Assembly (NCBI RefSeq): GCF_020447315.1 | Contig: NZ_JAJADQ010000014.1 | Coordinates: 62,001 to 126,000 of the forward strand | From: Hymenobacter nitidus | Lineage (GTDB): Bacteria > Bacteroidota > Bacteroidia > Cytophagales > Hymenobacteraceae | Reading direction: 5' to 3' | Length of the DNA stretch: 64,000 nucleotides | Made by a program: the position numbers and the translations under genes | Part shown: positions 34,404-43,845 of the stretch, in pieces | How positions within the stretch are numbered: the first letter of the stretch is position 1 | How the letters are laid out: each line of letters starts with the position of its first letter | The notes under the pieces: generated by a model | The model's input: the letters and a program-made list of their open reading frames with translations, nothing else | Told to the model about the DNA's origin: nothing | Databases searched by the model: none

Positions 34404-36245
34404 ATGAAATTGTTATATCTCGCCCTGGGCCTTGGGCTGGCTACCGCTATGCCCGCCGTTGCCCAGCAGCCCGCTGGCTATCAGATTACCCTCGACCTGG
34501 AGCACACGACCAACGACCAGGTGAAGGTGGTTATCAACACGCCGCCGGTGAAGGAAGCCCAGGCTACCTACGTAATGCCCTCGGTGGTGCCCGGCTCGTA
34601 TTCCAAGAAAGACTATGGCCGCTTCGTGCAGGGCTTCACGGCCCTCGACCGCAAAGGCCAGAAGCTGAAAGTGAAGCAGCAGGGCGACAACCTGTTTATC
34701 ATTGACAAAGCCCCCAGCCTGGCCCGCATCGAGTACCTGGTGAATGACACCTGGGACGTGAAGCAGGACGACAGCTTCATCTTCCAGCCCGGCGGCACCA
34801 ACTTCGAGGCTGGTCAGAACTTCGTGCTCAACCACTACGGCCTCTACGGCTACCTCGAAGGCTACAAGATGCAGCCCTACCAGGTAACTGTGGCCAAGCC
34901 GGCCGACCTTTACGGGGCCAGCTCCCTGGCCGCCCGCCGTGCCACGCCCACCCAGGACGTCTTCACGGCCGCCAGCTACGTGGAGCTGGCCGACTCGCCC
35001 ATTCTCTACAGCCGCCCCGATACGGCCAGCTTCAGCACCGGTGGGGCGCGCATTGCCGTGTCGGTAGTGTCGGAAACGGGGGCGGTGAAGGCCGTGCAGG
35101 TACGCGAGATTATGCGCCCCATGGCCGAGGCCCTGACCAAGTTCTTCGGCCAGATGCCCGTGCCGACCTACCATTTCCTAATGTACTTCCCGAGCTTCAA
35201 CTCCCCGCTGGCCAGCAAAAAAGGCGGCTACGGCGCCATGGAGCATTCGTATTCGTCGGTGTATTTCCTACCCGAAGTGCCCGACGAGGACGGCCTGCGC
35301 AGCATGGTACAGGAGGTAGCCTCCCACGAGTTTCTGCACATGCTGGCCCCGCTGAATATCCACAGCCGCGAAATCGGGGAGTTCGACTTCCGCAACCCCA
35401 AGATGTCGCAGCACCTGTGGCTGTACGAGGGCGTAACGGAGTACATTGCCCAGCTGGTACAGGTGCGCGGGGGCCTGAGTACGCCCGCCGAGTTTCGGGA
35501 ACGGATGAAAGGCAAGATTGATAAGGCCGCCAAGCACCCGGCCGTATCGTTCACCGAGATGAGCCGCAAGATTCTGGAGGCACCCTACAAGGACATGTAC
35601 GAAACCGTGTATGACAAAGGCGCGCTCATCGGCTTTCTGCTCGATATCCGCATTCAGGAGCTGAGCCAGGGCAAGCAAACCCTGCGCGACGTGCTGCTGG
35701 CCCTGCGCGCCAAATACGGCCCCACGCGTTCCTTCGAAGATGCCGAGCTGATTCCCGAAGTCGTGGCCCTGACCAACCCCGCCATCCAGCAGTTCTTCGA
35801 CCAGTACGTCATTGGCAAGCAGCCTTTGCCCTACGCCGAGTACTTCGACAAAATTGGGTGGCGCTACCAGGCCACCGGCCGCGGCACCGTGAAGGCCTTC
35901 GGCCGCCTGGGCTTCCGCTACGACACCGATAAAAAGCAGTTTTTCGTGGCCAGTACCAAGCCTGATCAGAATGCCTTCGGCGTGCAGGACGGCGACGCCG
36001 TGCTGGCCGTGAACGGGACACCCGTGACGATGGCCAACGCCGAGAAGATGCTGCGGCCCCTGGTAGAGCCCACCACCGCCGATGCCGTGCGCCTGCAGTT
36101 TCAGTCGGGCACGGCGGCGGCCCAGGAACGGCAGGCCACGCCCCGGGAGTTTGAGGTGGAAGTCAAAAATGGCGTGGAGGAAGTAGCCGCGCCTACGCCG
36201 GCCCAGCTGCAGCTGCGCAATCAGGTGCTGAAGCCGCTGGGTTAG
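34404..36245 (+). CDS. M61 glycyl aminopeptidase-like protein with PDZ domain
   Basis: A 613-residue exported metalloprotease. The signal peptide ([20 protein letters not shown]) follows the ATG at 34404, which was chosen over the longer in-frame codon at 34164. A beta-rich N-terminal domain is followed by the zinc motif HEFLH at 308-312 (in [17 protein letters not shown]), with ligand Glu further on in [12 protein letters not shown] domain lies at about 490-590 ([17 protein letters not shown]). The family is named for a glycyl aminopeptidase of Sphingomonas. Confidence 0.9.
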   Translation: MKLLYLALGLGLATAMPAVAQQPAGYQITLDLEHTTNDQVKVVINTPPVKEAQATYVMPSVVPGSYSKKDYGRFVQGFTALDRKGQKLKVKQQGDNLFIIDKAPSLARIEYLVNDTWDVKQDDSFIFQPGGTNFEAGQNFVLNHYGLYGYLEGYKMQPYQVTVAKPADLYGASSLAARRATPTQDVFTAASYVELADSPILYSRPDTASFSTGGARIAVSVVSETGAVKAVQVREIMRPMAEALTKFFGQMPVPTYHFLMYFPSFNSPLASKKGGYGAMEHSYSSVYFLPEVPDEDGLRSMVQEVASHEFLHMLAPLNIHSREIGEFDFRNPKMSQHLWLYEGVTEYIAQLVQVRGGLSTPAEFRERMKGKIDKAAKHPAVSFTEMSRKILEAPYKDMYETVYDKGALIGFLLDIRIQELSQGKQTLRDVLLALRAKYGPTRSFEDAELIPEVVALTNPAIQQFFDQYVIGKQPLPYAEYFDKIGWRYQATGRGTVKAFGRLGFRYDTDKKQFFVASTKPDQNAFGVQDGDAVLAVNGTPVTMANAEKMLRPLVEPTTADAVRLQFQSGTAAAQERQATPREFEVEVKNGVEEVAAPTPAQLQLRNQVLKPLG

Positions 36246-36285
36246 GCTGCTACGGCTGGCCTTCAGGCTTCTGCTTTCTAACGCC

Positions 36286-36293
36286 TACCTTTG
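36286..36293 (+). promoter_or_regulatory. Probable -7 element of lptB, with almost no leader
   Basis: TACCTTTG is a perfect TAnnTTTG and lies only 5 bp before the ATG at 36299. In this phylum transcription starts 5 to 7 bases after the element, which would make the mRNA leaderless. No clear -33 TTG is seen. Confidence 0.4.
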
Positions 36294-36298
36294 CACTG

Positions 36299-37036
36299 AT
36301 GATTCTGCGCGCTGAACACCTCGTAAAAACCTATAAGTCCCGTACCGTTGTCAACGACATGTCGTTGTCGGTGGAGCAGGGCGAAATTGTGGGTCTGCTG
36401 GGCCCCAACGGCGCCGGCAAAACCACCTGTTTCTACATGACGGTGGGCATGGTGAAGCCCAACAGCGGCCGCATTTTTCTGGACGATGAGGAAATCACCA
36501 AGCTGCCCATCTACCAGCGGGCCCGGCGCGGTGTGGGCTACCTGGCGCAGGAGGCTTCCGTGTTTCGCGACCTGTCGGTGGAGGAAAACATCCTGTCGGT
36601 GCTGGAAATGACGGATATGCCCAAGCAGGCCCAGCGCGACAAGGTAGAGGAGCTGCTCGACGAGTTCAGCCTGAACCACGTGCGCAAAAACCTGGGCCGC
36701 GTGCTGAGCGGGGGCGAGCGGCGGCGCACTGAAATTGCCCGGGCGCTGGCCGTCAGCCCCAAGTTTGTGCTGCTCGACGAGCCCTTTGCCGGCGTCGACC
36801 CCATTGCTACCGAAGAAATTCAGGGCATCGTCGCCAAGCTCAAGAACAAGAACATCGGTATTCTCATCACCGACCACGACGTAAACTCCACGCTGAGCAT
36901 CGTCGACCGGGCCTATCTGCTTTTCGAAGGCAAGCTGCTGAAGGCTGGCACGGCCGAGGAACTGGCCGCCGACGAAACCGTGCGGCGGGTGTATCTGGGC
37001 AAGAATTTCGAGCTGAAACGCAACGTACAAGTCTGA
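36299..37036 (+). CDS. lptB: LPS export ABC transporter ATPase LptB
   Basis: Powers lipopolysaccharide extraction at the inner membrane with LptF and LptG. The 245-residue protein shows Walker [10 protein letters not shown] at 35-43, signature LSGGERRR, Walker [14 protein letters not shown] and the switch His in ITDHDVNS. The sequence [18 protein letters not shown] is typical of LptB. It has no adjacent lptF or lptG; lptC is 10 kb upstream. A GH3 gene follows. Confidence 0.95.
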   Translation: MILRAEHLVKTYKSRTVVNDMSLSVEQGEIVGLLGPNGAGKTTCFYMTVGMVKPNSGRIFLDDEEITKLPIYQRARRGVGYLAQEASVFRDLSVEENILSVLEMTDMPKQAQRDKVEELLDEFSLNHVRKNLGRVLSGGERRRTEIARALAVSPKFVLLDEPFAGVDPIATEEIQGIVAKLKNKNIGILITDHDVNSTLSIVDRAYLLFEGKLLKAGTAEELAADETVRRVYLGKNFELKRNVQV

Positions 37037-37183
37037 GGCTGCGCCGCCTGCCTGCTTGTTGGCCTGTGCGGGGCAGCTACGCGGGCCACATTTGCGTATA
37101 CGCCCCACCCATCCACAGCGAGCTTCGTTTATGGGCCCCCTCGACCATCAAACCGCTCCCGAACCACCGGCAACGAACCCTGA

Positions 37184-38701
37184 ATGATTGACTCTATTCT
37201 GACGTGGACCGTACAGCGGCGGCTGGCCAGCATCGACCATTTTCGCCAGAATCCGCATGAGGTTCAGGCGCGGGTACTGCAGGAATTACTGCTAAAGGCC
37301 CGCACCACGGAATGGGGGCAGCGCTACGGGTTTGCGGATGCACCGAGTGCCGGCGAGTTTGCCCAGCGGGTGCCCGTCAGCAGCTACGAGGAGCTCTACC
37401 CGGCCATCGAGCGGGTACTGCGCGGTGAGCCCGACGTGCTGTGGCCGGGCACGGTGCAGTGGTTTGCCAAGTCGAGCGGCACGACCAACGCCCGTAGCAA
37501 GTACATTCCCGTCACCCGTGAGTCGTTGCAGGAGGGCCACTACCGCGCCGGCCGCGACATGACGGCCTTGGCCACCGTTATCTATCCCGAAAGCCGCGTG
37601 CTGTCCGGCAAAACGCTGTCGTTGGGCGGTACGCACGCACCCAACCCGTTTCGGCCGTTGGAAGCAGAGTCCAGAGTCGGCGACGTGTCGGCCGTGATTA
37701 TGCAGAACCTGCCGTCCTGGGCCGAGTTTCTGCGCACTCCACCTCTGGAGCTGGCCTTGCTGGATGAGTGGGAGGAAAAGATTGAGCGGATTGCCCGCCA
37801 CGTGCTCCACGTAAACGTGGCCGCGCTGGCCGGAGTGCCTACCTGGATGATTATGTTATTGCGCCGCGTCACGGAGCTGGCCGGGGCCGACAACATCACC
37901 GAAGTATGGCCTAATCTGGGGCTGTTTCTGCACGGAGCCGTGGCTTTTGGACCCTACCGGGAGCTGTTTCGCCAGTTGATTCCCTCGGAGCAGATGCGCT
38001 ATCTGGAAATCTACAACGCCTCGGAAGGCTACATTGCCCTGCAGGACGAGCCCGATTCGGAAGACCTGCTACTGCTCCTTGACCACGGTATCTACTACGA
38101 GTTCATTCCCTTGGAGCAGTTCGATGCCGAAAATCCGCAGACGCTCACGCTGGAGCAGGTAGAGCTAGGCCAGACCTACGCGCTGGTCATGACGACGAAT
38201 GCCGGCCTGTGGCGCTACAAAATCGGGGATACGGTGCGTTTTACCAGTCTGGCGCCCTACCGCATTCGGATTACGGGCCGTACGAAGCACTTTTTGAATG
38301 CTTTCGGGGAAGAAGTGGTCATCGAAAACGCCGATGCGGCCATAGCCGCCGCCTGCCAGGCTACGGGCGCCACCGTCCGTGACTACACCGCGGCCCCCAT
38401 CTACTTCGACGCTTCCGATACCTCGCGCGGCGGGCACCAATGGCTGGTGGAATTTAGCACCGCCCCCCAGCAGCCCGCCGACTTCAGCACCATCCTCGAC
38501 CAGACGTTACGGCAGCTAAACTCCGACTACGACGCCAAGCGGCACCGCGACCTAGCGCTGGGGCCGCCACTGCTCACAGTAGCCAGCTCCGGAGCCTTTA
38601 CGCGCTGGCTGGCCAGCAAAGGCAAGTTGGGCGGTCAGCACAAAGTGCCACGGCTGAGCAACTCCCGGGAAATCATGGAGGAAATTCTACAGCAGCTTTA
38701 G
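37184..38701 (+). CDS. GH3-family acyl-adenylate (amido) synthetase
   Basis: A 505-residue protein homologous to plant GH3 enzymes, which adenylate carboxylic acids and join them to amino acids. The nucleotide-binding motif SSGTTNARSKYIPV (about 102-116), the YNASEGYIALQ motif and RYKIGDTVRF are visible. Bacteria often carry GH3 proteins of unknown substrate. It stands alone after lptB and is followed by a long AT-rich gap. Confidence 0.88.
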   Translation: MIDSILTWTVQRRLASIDHFRQNPHEVQARVLQELLLKARTTEWGQRYGFADAPSAGEFAQRVPVSSYEELYPAIERVLRGEPDVLWPGTVQWFAKSSGTTNARSKYIPVTRESLQEGHYRAGRDMTALATVIYPESRVLSGKTLSLGGTHAPNPFRPLEAESRVGDVSAVIMQNLPSWAEFLRTPPLELALLDEWEEKIERIARHVLHVNVAALAGVPTWMIMLLRRVTELAGADNITEVWPNLGLFLHGAVAFGPYRELFRQLIPSEQMRYLEIYNASEGYIALQDEPDSEDLLLLLDHGIYYEFIPLEQFDAENPQTLTLEQVELGQTYALVMTTNAGLWRYKIGDTVRFTSLAPYRIRITGRTKHFLNAFGEEVVIENADAAIAAACQATGATVRDYTAAPIYFDASDTSRGGHQWLVEFSTAPQQPADFSTILDQTLRQLNSDYDAKRHRDLALGPPLLTVASSGAFTRWLASKGKLGGQHKVPRLSNSREIMEEILQQL

Positions 38702-38966
38702 CATCTGCCGTCCCCATACGGCGGCCTTGTATAGTGCTAGTTTCAGTGGCCATTGCAAAAGGCAAAGCACTTCCTAAAACACAAATTTAAACAACGCAGA
38801 TAACACAGGCTGTGACGTTAGGGGGTGTCTGTTCTAAACTGATTATTAAATGGTTGTGCTTATTTCAATAAGAATTTTACTACTAAGAATATTTTCACTC
38901 GAAATGGCGTTGATTTAATCCAATAAAGCATATATTGTCGGATTATTAACGTTCACGACCACACCC

Positions 38967-39200
38967 GTGCCCGCTATTTCGACCTCCTCCTCTCGCCCCT
39001 ACGTGTCCCGCCGGAAACGTAGCCGTTCCTCGGAACCATCTTCGCTAAGTACCAAAGCAACGCTAGGCTTGCTCAGCCTGCTGGTGTTTGCTTTGCTGGC
39101 GAGCCTGGCAATTATTGCCGCCAACCTCACTCAGGACAAATCCAACGCTTCTGCCCAGACAGCCAGCGCCACCTTCACCGATTCAGAATTGAACCGATAA
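38967..39200 (+). CDS. Small membrane protein, 77 residues
   Basis: Starts at GTG 38967 and reads a basic, Ser/Arg-rich N-terminus (about 1-30), one membrane helix (LGLLSLLVFALLASLAIIAAN) and a polar tail. The AT-rich 265 bp before it, from 38702, contains no gene I could see. I do not recognise the protein and the start is uncertain. Confidence 0.5.
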   Translation: MPAISTSSSRPYVSRRKRSRSSEPSSLSTKATLGLLSLLVFALLASLAIIAANLTQDKSNASAQTASATFTDSELNR

Positions 39201-39230
39201 ACGTGGCGCTGCCAGTTATCCGAGAGTCAA

Positions 39231-40013
39231 TTATTGGTCCAGTACTCCCCCCACCATTCGACCTAAAACGCTACCACTCTCCTTCGAAGCATTGCCGCCA
39301 TTCGGTGCCAGCGCCTGAATCAGCTTCTTCACCGGCATCGACTGCAGCCACACCCGGCCCGTGCCCTGCAGTGTCGCCAGCAACAGCCCTTCGCCGCCAA
39401 AAATCATTGATTTTAGGCCACCGGCGCGTGCAATACTGAAATTGATGCTGGGCTCGAAGGCTACTACGCAGCCCGTGTCCACGCGCAGCAGCTCGTTGTT
39501 GAGCTGCTTTTCAATGATGGTGCCGCCGGCGTGAATAAAGGCTTTGCCATCGCCGGTGAGCTTTTCCAGGATGAAGCCCTCACCGCCGAAAAAGCCCGCG
39601 CCCAGCTTCTGGTTGAAGTGAATACCAATTTTGGTGCCCCGGGCCGCTGCCAGAAAGCCATCTTTCTGCACAATAAGGCCCTGGGGCATGGTGCTGAGGT
39701 CGACGGGAATGATGGTGCCGGGGTAGGGGGCCGAGAAAGCCACGCGGCTTTTGCCGTAGCCGCCGCGGTGCGTGAAGTGGGTCATGAACAGCGACTCGCC
39801 GGTAATCAGGCGGGTGCCGGCCGAAAACAGCTTGCCCAAGATGCCCTGGTCGGGCTCCGAGCCGTCGCCCATCTTGGTTTCAAACGCTATGGCCTCTTCC
39901 ATGTACACCATGGCGCCGGCTTCGGCAATGACAGTTTCGTTCGGGTCCAGCTCAATTTCCAGCACCTGTATGTCGGAGCCAAGAATGCGGTAATCTACGT
40001 CGTGGGACTGCAT
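39231..40013 (-). CDS. AIM24/TIGR00266-family protein
   Basis: A 260-residue protein with the beta-rich repetitive fold of this family ([81 protein letters not shown]). Eukaryotic AIM24 acts in mitochondrial inner-membrane organisation; the bacterial role is unknown. The start at 40013 ([17 protein letters not shown]) is taken because upstream codons lack similarity. It ends in convergent fashion with the 77-residue gene. Confidence 0.85.
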   Translation of the reverse strand: MQSHDVDYRILGSDIQVLEIELDPNETVIAEAGAMVYMEEAIAFETKMGDGSEPDQGILGKLFSAGTRLITGESLFMTHFTHRGGYGKSRVAFSAPYPGTIIPVDLSTMPQGLIVQKDGFLAAARGTKIGIHFNQKLGAGFFGGEGFILEKLTGDGKAFIHAGGTIIEKQLNNELLRVDTGCVVAFEPSINFSIARAGGLKSMIFGGEGLLLATLQGTGRVWLQSMPVKKLIQALAPNGGNASKESGSVLGRMVGGVLDQ

Positions 40014-40085
40014 AGGGAAAAAGGTTAAGTCAGATAACGGATTCAAGTATAGCGAACTGGCAATAATTGCGGGGACTCGGCAGGA

Positions 40086-40118
40086 AAATAAAAAGCCCTT
40101 CTCGTTTGAGAAGGGCTT
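40086..40118 (-). terminator. Terminator of the 125-residue gene
   Basis: AAGCCCTTCTC pairs with GAGAAGGGCTT around a four-base loop; the A-run on the left is a T-run in the minus-strand transcript. Confidence 0.85.
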
Positions 40119-40150
40119 GGCGTACTGATTATTATGGCGGGTAGCCGGGG

Positions 40151-40528
40151 TTATTCTTTGCTTAGCTCCCCTCGGATTTCGTTTTCGGTATCGGCTTCCG
40201 GATCATTTTTGCCACCCTTCTTCTTGGTTTCGCTGCTGGTGCGGCGCATGAAGTCCTCATCCGATTCTTCGGGCTCGGCCGCGCCGTTTTCGAGTGGAAA
40301 GTCCTCGTCTTCCTCCTCTACTTTTTCGCCGAATTGTCCGTCGCGGTTCACGAGCTTCTTGTCACGCACGTGCTGGTTGAGGAAGGTGTTGATTTCCTCA
40401 ATCGAGTAGTTCGAGGTGATTTCTCCCAGCGGATTCACCTTGATTTCGAAGCCTTCGAGGTCTTTGTGCACCCGGGCTTTTTTCTCGGGGTCGTTTTTCT
40501 TGGTCTTATTGACGGGTTTCTTAGCCAT
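40151..40528 (-). CDS. Conserved hypothetical protein, charged
   Basis: A 125-residue, strongly charged protein starting [20 protein letters not shown]. The middle part ([20 protein letters not shown], then [17 protein letters not shown]) looks folded; the end is acidic and then Lys-rich, so disordered. Small proteins of this layout are conserved in the phylum. It has its own terminator. No function is known to me. The start at 40528 was preferred because it begins the conserved-looking part. Confidence 0.75.
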   Translation of the reverse strand: MAKKPVNKTKKNDPEKKARVHKDLEGFEIKVNPLGEITSNYSIEEINTFLNQHVRDKKLVNRDGQFGEKVEEEDEDFPLENGAAEPEESDEDFMRRTSSETKKKGGKNDPEADTENEIRGELSKE

Positions 40529-40579
40529 GATGTCGCGTCCGTAGTTGGGGTTGCCACGCCAGCGCCCCTTCCCAACGAG

Positions 40580-40615
40580 AAGGCCGCTCCGTACCACGTA
40601 GTACGAAGCGGCCTT
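40580..40615 (-). terminator. Hairpin after gltX
   Basis: AAGGCCGCT pairs with AGCGGCCTT, and GTAC with GTAC inside, separated by a six-base loop. It lies between gltX and the gene downstream of it. There is no long T-run, so termination is likely but not certain. Confidence 0.6.
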
Positions 40616-40647
40616 GCTGCCGGATGCGCGAATTTTAAAACGAGCTT

Positions 40648-42207
40648 CTAGGCGTTGGTATTAGCCGCCAGGCGCTCTACGGCCGCCGTAATGCGCTGCG
40701 CCGTTTCCCGGGCCCCGATAATGCTCATAATAGCCATTAAGTCGGGGCCGGCGGCTACGCCGGTTACTACCACGCGCAGCGCCTGCAGCACCTGCCCGAT
40801 TTTCACGCCCTGACGCTCCAGCACCATTGTCAGCAGGGTTTTGATGCCGTCGGGTGTGGTGTCGTGATGGGCGGGCAGCTCCTGAGCAAAAGCCAGCAGG
40901 GCCGAAGCCGTAGCCGCGTTCCACTTCTTGCTGATAACCTGCTCGTCGTAGCTCTCGGGAGCAATAAAGAAGTACTGGGCCTCGCGCCAGAAGTCCTGCG
41001 GGAAGGTGACGCGCTCCTTCATGGCGCCCACAATCTGCACGGCCTTTTCCTCGGAGCACTCAATGTTGTGCTCTTTCACCGCCGTGAGCAGGAACTGGGC
41101 CAGCTCGGCGTCGGGCTTGGCACGCAGGTAGTGCTCGTTGTACCAGCGCACCTTGTTCTGGTCGAAGCGGGCCGGCGACTTGCTCACCCGCTCAATGCTG
41201 AAGGCCTCAATCAGCTCGGGCATCGAGAAAATCTCCTGCTGGGAGCCAGGGTTCCAGCCCAGGAAAGCCAGGAAGTTGATGAAAGCGTCGGGCAGGTAGC
41301 CACTTTCGCGGTAGCCACTGCTCACTGTGGGCTGGCCGGTTTCGGAGTCGGTGCCGTGCCATTCGAGCGGGAATACGGGGAAGCCGAGCTTATCGCCGTC
41401 GCGCTTGCTGAGCTTGCCGGTGCCGTCGGGCTTGAGCAGCAGGGGCAGGTGGGCAAACTGCGGCATGGTGCTTTCCCAGCCAAAGTAGCGGTAGAGCAGC
41501 ACGTGGAGCGGCGCCGAGGGCAGCCACTCCTCGCCCCGAATGACGTGGGTGATTTCCATCAGGTGGTCATCCACGATGTTGGCCAAGTGGTAGGTCGGCA
41601 TGCCGTCCGACTTCATCAGCACCTTGTCGTCGATGCTGCTGGAGTGTACTACTACCCAGCCGCGAATCATGTCGTTGAAGCGGACTTCCTCCTTGCGCGG
41701 CACCTTCAGGCGAATGACGTAGGGCGAGCCGCTGTCCAGCAACTGCTTTACCTCGTCTTCGGGCAGGGTCAGGGAGTTACGCATCTGGGTGCGCGTAATG
41801 CTGTTATACTGCGGATTAGGCACCTTGGCCGCCGTCAGGCGGGCGCGCATGGCGTCTAGCTCTTCGGGCGTGTCGAAGGCGTAGTAGGCGTGGCCGCTGC
41901 TGATGAGCTGCATGGCGTACTCCATGTACATGGGCTTCCGCTCACTCTGCCGGTAGGGCGCGTGCGGGCCGGGCGTTTCGCTCCAGGGGCTTTCGTCCAG
42001 CTCAATGCCGCACCACTTCAGGGATTCAGCAATGTACTGCTCGGCGCCGGGCACGAAGCGGTTCTGGTCGGTGTCCTCGATGCGCAGCAGCATTTTGCCG
42101 CCCATCTTACGTGCAAACAAATAGTTATACAGCGCCGTGCGCACGCCGCCGATATGTAACGGTCCCGTAGGGCTGGGCGCAAAGCGCACCCGTACTTCTC
42201 TCTCCAT
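40648..42207 (-). CDS. gltX: Glutamate--tRNA ligase
   Basis: Charges tRNA-Glu in the cytoplasm. The 519-residue protein has the class I signature HIGG at 18-21 in PSPTGPLHIGGVRTAL and the KMSKS-like loop KLSKR at 265-269, as in other bacterial GluRS. The anticodon-binding domain occupies the C-terminal third. The start MEREVRVRFAP fits the family. Confidence 0.97.
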   Translation of the reverse strand: MEREVRVRFAPSPTGPLHIGGVRTALYNYLFARKMGGKMLLRIEDTDQNRFVPGAEQYIAESLKWCGIELDESPWSETPGPHAPYRQSERKPMYMEYAMQLISSGHAYYAFDTPEELDAMRARLTAAKVPNPQYNSITRTQMRNSLTLPEDEVKQLLDSGSPYVIRLKVPRKEEVRFNDMIRGWVVVHSSSIDDKVLMKSDGMPTYHLANIVDDHLMEITHVIRGEEWLPSAPLHVLLYRYFGWESTMPQFAHLPLLLKPDGTGKLSKRDGDKLGFPVFPLEWHGTDSETGQPTVSSGYRESGYLPDAFINFLAFLGWNPGSQQEIFSMPELIEAFSIERVSKSPARFDQNKVRWYNEHYLRAKPDAELAQFLLTAVKEHNIECSEEKAVQIVGAMKERVTFPQDFWREAQYFFIAPESYDEQVISKKWNAATASALLAFAQELPAHHDTTPDGIKTLLTMVLERQGVKIGQVLQALRVVVTGVAAGPDLMAIMSIIGARETAQRITAAVERLAANTNA

Positions 42208-42269
42208 AAAAACAGAAATTCGCGTCGAATCTGACTAGAAACGCGCCGCGAAGGTACAAAGATCAAATG

Positions 42270-42369
42270 GTGAAATAGTGAGGTGGTGAAATGGCGAGTT
42301 TGCTGTTCAATCCGCGCAAACGCCGTCAGCGGAACAACAACTCACCATTTCACCAGCTCACTATTTCAC
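42270..42369. repeat. Inverted repeat GTGAAATAGTGA..., copy A
   Basis: Left arm 42270-42308 and right arm 42331-42369 are nearly exact complements over about 39 bp (GTGAAATAGTGAGGTGGTGA against the complement of the right arm), with a 22-bp GC-rich loop. It lies just after the 61-residue membrane gene and resembles copy B at 42571-42669. Confidence 0.75.
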
Positions 42370-42371
42370 TG

Positions 42372-42557
42372 CTAGTCCCGGTTGCGGTAGGCAAGGTAGA
42401 GGATGAGGCCCAGCAGCGTGATGCCGCCCCGGATAACCCAGGCCACAGTGGTGCCCCATTGATCAATCCAGGTGAGCAACATGGATTTCATACCCAGGAA
42501 GGGCAGAATCAACGACAGCAAGCCGAGCAGCAGCAGGCCTAGTCCAAGTTCTTTCAT
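42372..42557 (-). CDS. Small membrane protein, 61 residues
   Basis: Two membrane helices with small residues (LGLGLLLLGLLSLILPFLG and VIRGGITLLGLILYL) separated by a short loop, and a basic end. It lies between two repeat copies, A and B, in the same orientation as ridA and gltX. The function is unknown. Confidence 0.65.
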   Translation of the reverse strand: MKELGLGLLLLGLLSLILPFLGMKSMLLTWIDQWGTTVAWVIRGGITLLGLILYLAYRNRD

Positions 42558-42570
42558 AAGACGAAATTGT

Positions 42571-42669
42571 AAGGTGGTGAAATAGGGAGTTGTTGTTCAA
42601 TATGCGCAATGACGCGCAGTCAGAACGAAAAACTCACCATTTCCCTATTTCACCATCTCGCTACTTCAC
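42571..42669. repeat. Inverted repeat GTGAAATAG..., copy B
   Basis: GGTGGTGAAATAGGGAGTTG and the later CACCATTTCCCTATTTCACC arm are complementary, with an insertion in the right arm. The right arm overlaps the last codons and stop of ridA. The sequence is clearly related to copy A. Confidence 0.65.
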
Positions 42670-43047
42670 CGCAATGCACGAAATTTCGACCTGCACGTCT
42701 TTGGGCAGGCGACTCACTTCCACAGTTTCGCGGGCCGGGGCATAGTCGTCCTTGAAGTAGCTACCGTAGATTTCGTTGATCAGGCCAAAGTTGCCGAGGT
42801 CTTTGACGAAGATGCTGCACTTCACTACGTCGCGCAGCGTCATGCCGGCCGCGCCCAGCACGGCCTGCAGGTTGCGCATTACTTGGTGGGTTTCGGCGGC
42901 TACGTCGCCGTTGCCGACGAGCTGGCCCGAGGTGGCATCCAGGGCAATCTGGCCCGAGACGTACACGGTGTTACCGGCCTGAATAGCCTGGCTGTAGGGG
43001 CCGATGGGAGCAGGAGCGTCGGGCGAGTAAATGATGGTGTTGGCCAT
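42661..43047 (-). CDS. ridA: RidA-family reactive intermediate deaminase
   Basis: Hydrolyses 2-aminoacrylate and related imines made by PLP enzymes, protecting them. The 128-residue protein has the RidA pattern: APAPIGPYSQAI near the start, VYVSGQIALD, GMTLRDVVKCSIFVKDL, then the conserved Arg in PARETVEVSRLPKDVQVEI. It is a trimer in other bacteria. Its last codons are overlapped by repeat copy B. The MANTIIYSPDAP start is the standard one. Confidence 0.93.
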   Translation of the reverse strand: MANTIIYSPDAPAPIGPYSQAIQAGNTVYVSGQIALDATSGQLVGNGDVAAETHQVMRNLQAVLGAAGMTLRDVVKCSIFVKDLGNFGLINEIYGSYFKDDYAPARETVEVSRLPKDVQVEISCIAVK

Positions 43048-43103
43048 AGAAAAGAGCGTGCGGGTGGATGGTTTATCTTTAGGTCAAAAGTAAGCGGAAA
43101 AAT

Positions 43104-43769
43104 ATGCACCTCTTTATCGTCGACGGCCATTACCTGGAAGCGGAGTTTCGGCGCAAGTTCGGCCCGGCCCACAGTTACGACTTCTGCCCTGGTACGGCCC
43201 CCGACCTGCTTACCCGCCTTGGCGCGGCCGATGTAGCTTTCGACCTGCGGCCCTGGCCCGAGCTGCACTACGAACAGCCGCGCCAGCCGCTTTTCTACCA
43301 CACCAGCAGCCGTACCCTGGCCGAGATTTTCCGGGGCGAAGAGCCACCGTTCGGGCCAGTGTTTGGCTTTTGTGCCCTGCCCACTTTACTCGACCGGCCG
43401 GTGCTGGAAGCAAGCCTGTACCGGCCGGAAGATTCTCCGGAGCTGGTACGGCTATGCGCTGCCCTGGGCACCGATTACTGCCTGGTGCAGGACCGCGTCG
43501 GGCTGCTCACGCCGCGCGTGGTCTGCGCGGCCATCAACGAAGCTTGCCATGCCCTGCAGGAATCGGCCGCCAGTCTGGCCGATATAGAGCGCACCGTGCG
43601 GCCCGCCGCTAGTAGCGGCCTGGGCCCTTTTGGGTGGGCCAATGCCCTCGGGATAGAGCGGGTGTACGAAGTGCTCGAAGCGCTGTATCAGGACACGCAC
43701 GATGCCCGCTACCGGGTTGCGCCGCTGCTGAAAAGCATGGCCCTGCGAAACCAGTCTTTCGCGCTGTAG
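43104..43769 (+). CDS. Protein with 3-hydroxyacyl-CoA dehydrogenase C-terminal domain only
   Basis: A 221-residue protein. Residues about 125-215 (LTPRVVCAAINEACHALQES, ADIERTVRPA, LGPFGWANALGIERVYEVL) are a 3HCDH C-terminal dimerisation and substrate domain. The N-terminal half (1-115) has no GxGxxG NAD-binding motif and instead shows HLFIVDGHYLEAEFRRK and FRGEEPPFGPVFGF. It may therefore be a catalytically dead or substrate-binding relative. It is divergent from ridA; a terminator follows. Confidence 0.7.
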   Translation: MHLFIVDGHYLEAEFRRKFGPAHSYDFCPGTAPDLLTRLGAADVAFDLRPWPELHYEQPRQPLFYHTSSRTLAEIFRGEEPPFGPVFGFCALPTLLDRPVLEASLYRPEDSPELVRLCAALGTDYCLVQDRVGLLTPRVVCAAINEACHALQESAASLADIERTVRPAASSGLGPFGWANALGIERVYEVLEALYQDTHDARYRVAPLLKSMALRNQSFAL

Positions 43770-43791
43770 AGCATACGTGAATCAACGCAAC

Positions 43792-43825
43792 AAAAAGCCC
43801 TGCCAGATTGCTCTGGCAGGGCTTT
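43792..43825. terminator. Terminator between convergent genes
   Basis: AAAAAGCCCTGCCAG pairs with CTGGCAGGGCTTTG over a six-base loop. It lies between the 3HCDH-like gene and glmS. Confidence 0.9.
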
Positions 43826-43845
43826 GTCGTAAGCTAGCGGGTGGA

